Positions 59,563 through 64,000 of a stretch of DNA of 64,000 nt are shown one piece after another. The stretch is from Peptoniphilaceae bacterium (GTDB lineage Bacteria; Bacillota; Clostridia; Tissierellales; Peptoniphilaceae), in the NCBI GenBank assembly GCA_910589545.1, contig CAJUSY010000012.1, positions 95,986 to 159,985 of the forward strand. The letters run 5' to 3'. Within the stretch, counting starts at the first letter, position 1; each line of letters opens with the position of its first letter. The notes under the pieces were generated by a model, which saw only the letters and a list, made by a program, of their open reading frames with translations, ran no database searches and was not told where the DNA came from. A program made the translations under genes and the position numbers.

Positions 59563-60558
59563 CTATTCGTCTTTAAAATGGAAGTTTTTCCAACAAGTAC
59601 AACGCACCAAATGTCCGTTACCAACATCGTGTAACACTGGGTTTTCTTCGTGTTCATGATCATCTATCCAAGGAATACGAGGAGCAAATCTGCATCCTTT
59701 TCTTGGCAAATTTTTTAATGAAGGAACTATACCTTCTATAACGTGCAACTGATCAGATTGAGTATCTGCTTGTGGAATGGAATTTAATAAACTTCTTGTG
59801 TATGGATGAAGTGGATTGTTGAACAGCTCATCCACAGGTGCAATCTCAACGATTTGACCTGCATACATTACACAAACTCTGTCAGCGGTTTGTGCTACAA
59901 CTCCTAAATCATGGGTTATTAATATAATTCCTGAATTCATTTGGTTTTGTAGTTCTTTAAGCAAATCAAGAATTTGTGCTTGAATTGTAACGTCAAGTGC
60001 AGTAGTAGGTTCATCGGCTATCAATACACGAGGTTTACAACTTAAAGCTATCGCTATTATTACTCTTTGTCTCATACCTCCAGATAATTGATGAGGAAAT
60101 TGTCTTGCTATAACTTCAGCATTTTCAATCCCTACTTTTTTTAGAAGGTCAACAGCTTTTTTCTCTCTTTGCTTTTTATCCAAATCTGTGTGATATAACA
60201 AGGCTTCTTCAATTTGTTCGCCAATTCTCATTAAAGGGTTAAGAGATGCCAATGGGTCTTGGAATATCATTCCAATCTCTCCACCTCTCAACTCATTGAA
60301 TTGAGCTTCTGTGTAATTCAAAATATTTTCACCGTTATATATAACCTCACCGCTAATTTGAGTGTAATTCATATTATGTAAACCCATAATAGTTGTAGCT
60401 AAAGTAGATTTACCACAGCCGGATTCTCCGACCATCGCTAATACTTCATTTTCATACAATTCAAATGAAACATCATCTACTGCATCATAATAATCGTCTT
60501 TTATTCTAAAAGCTGTATGCATATTATTAACTTCCAATATTTTCTTATTAGCAGACAT
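59563..60558 (-). CDS. oppD: Oligopeptide ABC transporter ATPase OppD
   Basis: 331 residues. Walker A GESGCGKSTLATTIM near 43, signature LSGGMRQRVIIAIA near 158, Walker B LIADEPTTALDVTIQ near 178 and ITHDLGVVAQTADR near 212. The tail NPLHPYTRSLLNSIPQ plus a Cys-bearing end (GCRFAPRIPW, then VRCTCWKNF) matches the Fe-S-like zinc tail of OppD/DppD. It is first in oppDFBCA with a strong promoter at 60624-60652. Confidence 0.95.
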   Translation of the reverse strand: MSANKKILEVNNMHTAFRIKDDYYDAVDDVSFELYENEVLAMVGESGCGKSTLATTIMGLHNMNYTQISGEVIYNGENILNYTEAQFNELRGGEIGMIFQDPLASLNPLMRIGEQIEEALLYHTDLDKKQREKKAVDLLKKVGIENAEVIARQFPHQLSGGMRQRVIIAIALSCKPRVLIADEPTTALDVTIQAQILDLLKELQNQMNSGIILITHDLGVVAQTADRVCVMYAGQIVEIAPVDELFNNPLHPYTRSLLNSIPQADTQSDQLHVIEGIVPSLKNLPRKGCRFAPRIPWIDDHEHEENPVLHDVGNGHLVRCTCWKNFHFKDE

Positions 60559-60623
60559 TTTATTCTCCTTTCAGTTTATTTTTCGTATTATTTATGTATG
60601 ATTAATAAAAAATACTTTATCTT

Positions 60624-60652
60624 ATTATAGTGAGATAAAATGCATTTGTCAA
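60624..60652 (-). promoter_or_regulatory. oppD: Consensus promoter of oppDFBCA with overlapping inverted repeat
   Basis: Minus-strand TTGACA (60647-60652), 17-bp spacer, TATAAT (60624-60629), a perfect sigma-A consensus about 65 bp before oppD. Arms TTTATCT and AGATAAA lie on either side of the -10, a possible repressor site. Confidence 0.85.
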
Positions 60653-60965
60653 TTATTATTTATTTTAAAATTTAAAATTTCAGTATAAAATACAGTTTTT
60701 CTATAAATTTACGTATTTTTTTACACTTTTTAATAGCAAAGATAAGATTTGTGATTTTGTTTCCCGTCGTTATTTTAACGTTTATTGTTAATTATGAAAA
60801 TAAATCATAATTATTTTTATTCATTTTCAAATTTAAGCAAACGTTAAGACAAAATTTTATTTTTGTATAAAAATCACTTGACTTATTTTCTTTATTGTGA
60901 TAAAGTAATGATAATCATGAGCCTATTTATAAACTTATTAATTTTTTAATTTCATAACAAAATAC

Positions 60966-60994
60966 TTGCATTCATTGTATCGAAATGGTAAAAT
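60966..60994 (+). promoter_or_regulatory. Extended -10 promoter facing right, no ORF behind it
   Basis: Plus-strand TTGCAT (60966-60971), 17-bp spacer, TGGTAAAAT with -10 TAAAAT (60989-60994). Upstream at 60889 another TTGACT, 17 bp and TGATAAAGT also point right. Both face the 61061-61100 terminator with no ORF between. Confidence 0.55.
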
Positions 60995-61000
60995 CATTAT

Positions 61001-61100
61001 AAACATTGAAAACTTTTTCATTTTCAATTAAATCTCCATTTCTTAATTTATTACAACATAAAAAAACAAGGTATGAATTAAATTCAACACCTTGTTTTTT
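61001..61100 (+). ncRNA. Candidate small RNA between oppD and PfkB
   Basis: A transcript from the promoter at 60966-60994 would start near 61001, form a TTGAAAA/TTTTCAA hairpin (about 61006-61028) and an A/T-rich linker, and end at the strong terminator (61065-61096, then T7). It contains no credible ORF. The rest of the gap 60559-61104 (the oppD promoter apart) is very AT-rich with nothing else recognised. Confidence 0.45.
61061..61100. terminator. Bidirectional terminator
   Basis: AACAAGGT/ACCTTGTT with the stem continued by TGAATT/AATTCA. A7 lies on the left and T7 on the right, so it can serve the PfkB gene (minus) and the candidate small RNA (plus). Confidence 0.85.
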
Positions 61101-61104
61101 TATT

Positions 61105-62019
61105 TTAGTCTATTTTAATTATTTCAACGATATCTAAGTATTCATCTATTTGGAATTTTTTCGGCAAATCCTTAGTCTTCAACGACGCCAATGCACAAGC
61201 ATTAGCCATTTTAAAAGACTGCCTAAAATCCGATGTTCTTATAAATGTCGCAATGAACCCTGCTATGATGGAGTCTATAACGAAATCACGTTTTTGGTTT
61301 ATCATGTTATCTATTTCAAAAGCGTGCACTGAGTTTTCCGCGAACAAATACACTTTATTTTCTACAAATGGAACTATCACAAATCTAGAATTGAAATTCA
61401 ATATTTTCTCTTTCCAACGTAAGAGTTCCGCTTCGGAATCTATTGTCGTTTTAAATAAATGTTCCAAGCATTTTACGCTGACATTTTCCAATAAAGATCC
61501 TTCATCTATAAATCTCTCCAAGTAATGCTTGTCAATATCCAACACAAATTCCGCTTTATTAGCTTTGCAAATAGCAATCATTCTGTCTATTACTGATTCT
61601 GTGATGTTTTTAGGAAAAGCTGTCGACAAAAATACAGTGTCTCCCTCTTTTACTCTAGACAAATAATACAGCAATTCTTGAAGTTCTTGATGCGAAATGC
61701 TCGGTCCTTTTGATTCAATTTCAGATTTTGATGAGCCAGTAATTTTGATGTTAATTCTTGTATTGTCGTCAATTCTGATAAATTCCGATTTGATATCTTC
61801 TCTTGTAATCCAATCTTCGATGAAATCTCCTGTAAATCCCCCAGCAAAACCCGATGAAACCGTTGGAAGTCCAAGTTGTTTCAAAATTCTTGAAACATTT
61901 ATCCCTTTTCCAGAAGGAAGCATCAAATCAAACTCAGATATGTTGTTCTTATCAATTTTGAAATCATTAACCTCACTCACAAATTCCAATGCTGGATTCA
62001 GTGTAACTGTGTAAATCAT
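61105..62019 (-). CDS. PfkB-family hexose-phosphate kinase (second copy)
   Basis: 304 residues. MIYTVTLNPALEFVSEV and LPSGKGINVSRILKQLG near 33-49 match the 1-phosphofructokinase/LacC start. The C-terminal catalytic motif, usually GAGD, is weak: DFVIDSIIAGFIATFI near 250 has D-S-I-I-A-G in its place, so the general-base Asp and glycines are altered. That suggests reduced or changed activity compared with the enzyme at 24719-25672. It is 8 bp after the zinc-ribbon membrane protein gene. Confidence 0.75.
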   Translation of the reverse strand: MIYTVTLNPALEFVSEVNDFKIDKNNISEFDLMLPSGKGINVSRILKQLGLPTVSSGFAGGFTGDFIEDWITREDIKSEFIRIDDNTRINIKITGSSKSEIESKGPSISHQELQELLYYLSRVKEGDTVFLSTAFPKNITESVIDRMIAICKANKAEFVLDIDKHYLERFIDEGSLLENVSVKCLEHLFKTTIDSEAELLRWKEKILNFNSRFVIVPFVENKVYLFAENSVHAFEIDNMINQKRDFVIDSIIAGFIATFIRTSDFRQSFKMANACALASLKTKDLPKKFQIDEYLDIVEIIKID

Positions 62020-62027
62020 TTAATCAC

Positions 62028-63215
62028 CTACATTAACCCCGGAGCCAATCCGAAGAATATTTTTTGAAGAAGTGTCATCACAATCATAAACATAACAAGT
62101 CTTGTGATTATAATTCCTGCTGCATTAAGTCCGTAAATTTTCCACAAATTTTTGTAATCAAATCTATCAATTAAAATAATCGTCGTCAAAAGTATTAACA
62201 ATATTAAAGAAAATAAATATAAAAAAGCGTGTGCTCCCAAAAATGTAAATGTGAAGACAGATGAACTGAAACCAACAAGTCCTCCTGCGGTTAATATTCC
62301 AAACAAACTAAAAATCAGAGACTCAATCACTGTAAGTATGACTGCAATATTATTTCTCAAATCTTTGTCTAAAGGTTGGTACAACTTATTATCGGAAAGT
62401 TTTAGCCCCATATTATAAGATAAGATTTTTTGAACCAAGTCCAGTCCCAACACCGATACCATAACTACTATCGCTTTTGATTTTTGAGTAAATGTCCAGT
62501 TATTTGTAGAATTCACATAGAAGAATAAAAGCGGCAAAGCAGATAGAACAATAGTTGCTAATCTCATTGAAAACCTATAAGGTTGTGCTCCACCCATCAT
62601 TTTTTTCAAAATTTTGACGAAAAATAAGTTAATTTTGTCGAATAACTGTTTGCTTTTTAACTCAAAATTATCCATAAATTCATCCATATCATCGTCTTCT
62701 TCATCTTCCATTTTATGAATTGTAAACTCATTTGCAGAAGTAAATCTGATTGATTCATCTCGTTTGATTTTTTCTTGATTATCCTCGTAGCCTTTGGTTA
62801 TGAAAATCGTGTTTTCGTAATTTTCCTCAGGTTCTTCTACCTCTTCGTGATTTATTTTCTTTTCAACTTCATTATCGGGATTAAACTTTCCATACTGAGA
62901 TTTATTCTTGTTAATTACTTGAAAAATATCCTCAATTCTTTTAGGTCTGCTGTTCGCTTTATTACCGTTCAAAATCTCGTCTGCTTTTTGTTCCTCAGAA
63001 GACTTCTCGCGATTCTTTATATTGAAAATATTTTTGACATCATCTGAATACGAAAAGTCTTTGTCAGTTGCTGTATGATTATCCTCTCTTGTCTTATTTC
63101 CAGATTCTTCTTGTTGTTCATTCAAATTTTCTCGGTATTCTTTCAAATTAAACCCACAATTATGGCAGAAATTTACCGTATCCAATACTTTTTCATTGCA
63201 ATTAGGACAACGCAT
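62028..63215 (-). CDS. Zinc-ribbon membrane protein
   Basis: 395 residues, family not named. The N-terminal zinc ribbon is CPNCNEKV then CHNCGFNL (3-23). A long hydrophilic, Asn/Lys/Glu-rich segment without clear fold (about 25-190) follows. Five to six membrane segments fill about 215-395. The plan resembles DUF-type zinc-ribbon membrane proteins of Clostridia, some linked to envelope stress. GGAGGTG precedes the ATG. It is in an operon with the PfkB gene. Confidence 0.7.
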   Translation of the reverse strand: MRCPNCNEKVLDTVNFCHNCGFNLKEYRENLNEQQEESGNKTREDNHTATDKDFSYSDDVKNIFNIKNREKSSEEQKADEILNGNKANSRPKRIEDIFQVINKNKSQYGKFNPDNEVEKKINHEEVEEPEENYENTIFITKGYEDNQEKIKRDESIRFTSANEFTIHKMEDEEDDDMDEFMDNFELKSKQLFDKINLFFVKILKKMMGGAQPYRFSMRLATIVLSALPLLFFYVNSTNNWTFTQKSKAIVVMVSVLGLDLVQKILSYNMGLKLSDNKLYQPLDKDLRNNIAVILTVIESLIFSLFGILTAGGLVGFSSSVFTFTFLGAHAFLYLFSLILLILLTTIILIDRFDYKNLWKIYGLNAAGIIITRLVMFMIVMTLLQKIFFGLAPGLM

Positions 63216-63297
63216 TTACTCACCTCCGTAACCGTATTATATCACAATACATTATACTCAATTATAACTTTGCCAAATCTTAATATTTGGACAATAA

Positions 63298-63993
63298 TCA
63301 TCCCCCGGCGTAGCCGGGGGTTTTTCTCATGCGGCCCAAAGGGCCTGTATTACCAGCCACGCCTCAATGGCGTTGGTTTGTCCGCCACTTGCAACTTCTA
63401 CTTGCTACCCTTTAAAAGGGTCAACTACATCAAATGTTAGTTGTTCGCTTAACTGGTCTTGTTTTAATTGGTTTTGGATATATTCTTGGATTGCTTTTGC
63501 ATTTTTACCTGCTGTATCTACATAATATCCTCTACACCAAAACTGTCTTCCTCTGTATTTATATTTTAAGCTTCCCCATCTTTCATATATCATTATGCTA
63601 CTCTTTCCCTTTAAAAATCCCATAAAACTTGATATTGATAGTTTCGGTGGTATTTCTACTAACATATGAATATGATCTGGGCATACTTCCGCTTCTATTA
63701 TGTTTACTTCTTTCCAGCTACATAATTCTCGAAGTATTTGTCCTATTTCTAATCTTTTACTTCCGTAAAATTCTTTTCTTCTATATTTCGGTGCAAATAC
63801 TATATGGTATTTACAGTTCCATTTTGTATGTGATAAACTATGTTTGTCATTTATTGATGACATTTTCTTACCTCCTTGATATTTTTTATTGCAGTTGGCG
63901 AACTACAATTTAATTATATATCATAGGAGGTTTTTTGTTGGTTTTTCATCGCTAAAGCTATACTGAACCCCCAGTCTAACTGGGGGTTTTCTT
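63298..63993 (-). mobile_element. IS200-type insertion sequence (IS200/IS605 family)
   Basis: About 700 bp with one transposase gene and a stem-loop near each end. The right end (left side here) has CCCCCGGC/GCCGGGGG (63302-63320) and the left end has AACCCCCAG/CTGGGGGTT (63966-63988). The family transposes as single-stranded DNA and recognises such hairpins, leaving no target duplication. No tnpB is present. The exact borders cannot be fixed without an empty site; the outer one is only a few bases from the window edge. Confidence 0.85.
63405..63863 (-). CDS. tnpA: IS200-type Y1 transposase TnpA
   Basis: 152 residues, full length. WNCKYHIVFAPKYRRKEFYG is the family start, CPDHIHMLVEIPP near 60 carries the HUH metal-binding pair, and the catalytic Tyr lies in AIQEYIQNQ near 128. 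It works as a dimer, cutting and joining single-stranded ends. AAGGAGGT lies 8 nt before the ATG. It appears intact. Confidence 0.93.
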   Translation of the reverse strand: MSSINDKHSLSHTKWNCKYHIVFAPKYRRKEFYGSKRLEIGQILRELCSWKEVNIIEAEVCPDHIHMLVEIPPKLSISSFMGFLKGKSSIMIYERWGSLKYKYRGRQFWCRGYYVDTAGKNAKAIQEYIQNQLKQDQLSEQLTFDVVDPFKG

Positions 63994-64000
63994 CTTACAA

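Overview
This is a low-GC, AT-rich bacterial segment with Clostridia/Tissierellia-type gene families: CD1871A-type CxxC peptide, C_GCAxxG_C_C protein, YbiT-like ABC-F, SpoIIE-type phosphatase, DUF1700/DUF4097 and a CprABC-like lantibiotic-protection system. My best guess is an anaerobic coccus of the Peptoniphilaceae, such as Finegoldia. This rests on gene families and base composition, not on a search. No rRNA or tRNA genes were seen. Almost all genes are on the minus strand; the exceptions are 13319-17566 and 44647-45351.

The left part (1-18200) is accessory. It opens with a thioredoxin-like gene coupled to a partial CopZ-type zinc-finger gene that has an in-frame UGA followed by a SECIS-like hairpin. 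Then come a dead HsdM fragment and a KdgT permease/M20 amidohydrolase pair. From about 5.2 to 13.2 kb, four copies of one intergenic repeat, all in the same orientation, separate small groups of accessory genes: DUF2254; a PHP-ATPase with a small acidic partner; peptidase E with a GNAT; and a possible HEPN protein. Remnants of restriction and mobilisation genes lie among them. A plus-strand LanFEG-LanRK-like transporter and two-component system (13319-17566) is bracketed by two decayed MobC-like remnants.

The core-like part has an ABC-F/guaA pair, a guaB-purE-purM operon, a PfkB kinase and a COG2509-type flavoprotein. It continues with an ArsS-type radical-SAM cluster with two glycosyltransferases but no visible ArsM (27584-31971), and an extracytoplasmic redox group: TlpA-like lipoprotein, CD1871A peptide, NapH-like Fe-S membrane protein and double-rhodanese lipoprotein. 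An eight-gene operon follows, running fdhD, formate/nitrite channel, moeA, mobA-mobB fusion, NUDIX, EamA, Sir2, zinc-ribbon protein. After it come queH, HAD, SpoU methylase, C39 peptidase, HerA-like ATPase, pgi, PAS-SpoIIE phosphatase, THUMP methylase, PadR with a DUF4097 protein, dinB, and oppDFBCA.

The right end has a candidate small RNA between oppD and a second PfkB kinase, a zinc-ribbon membrane protein and an intact IS200-type element. Two further dispersed elements of about 166 bp (27371-27535 and 53548-53714) fold end to end into long hairpins with compensatory changes. Each lies just downstream of a gene terminator.
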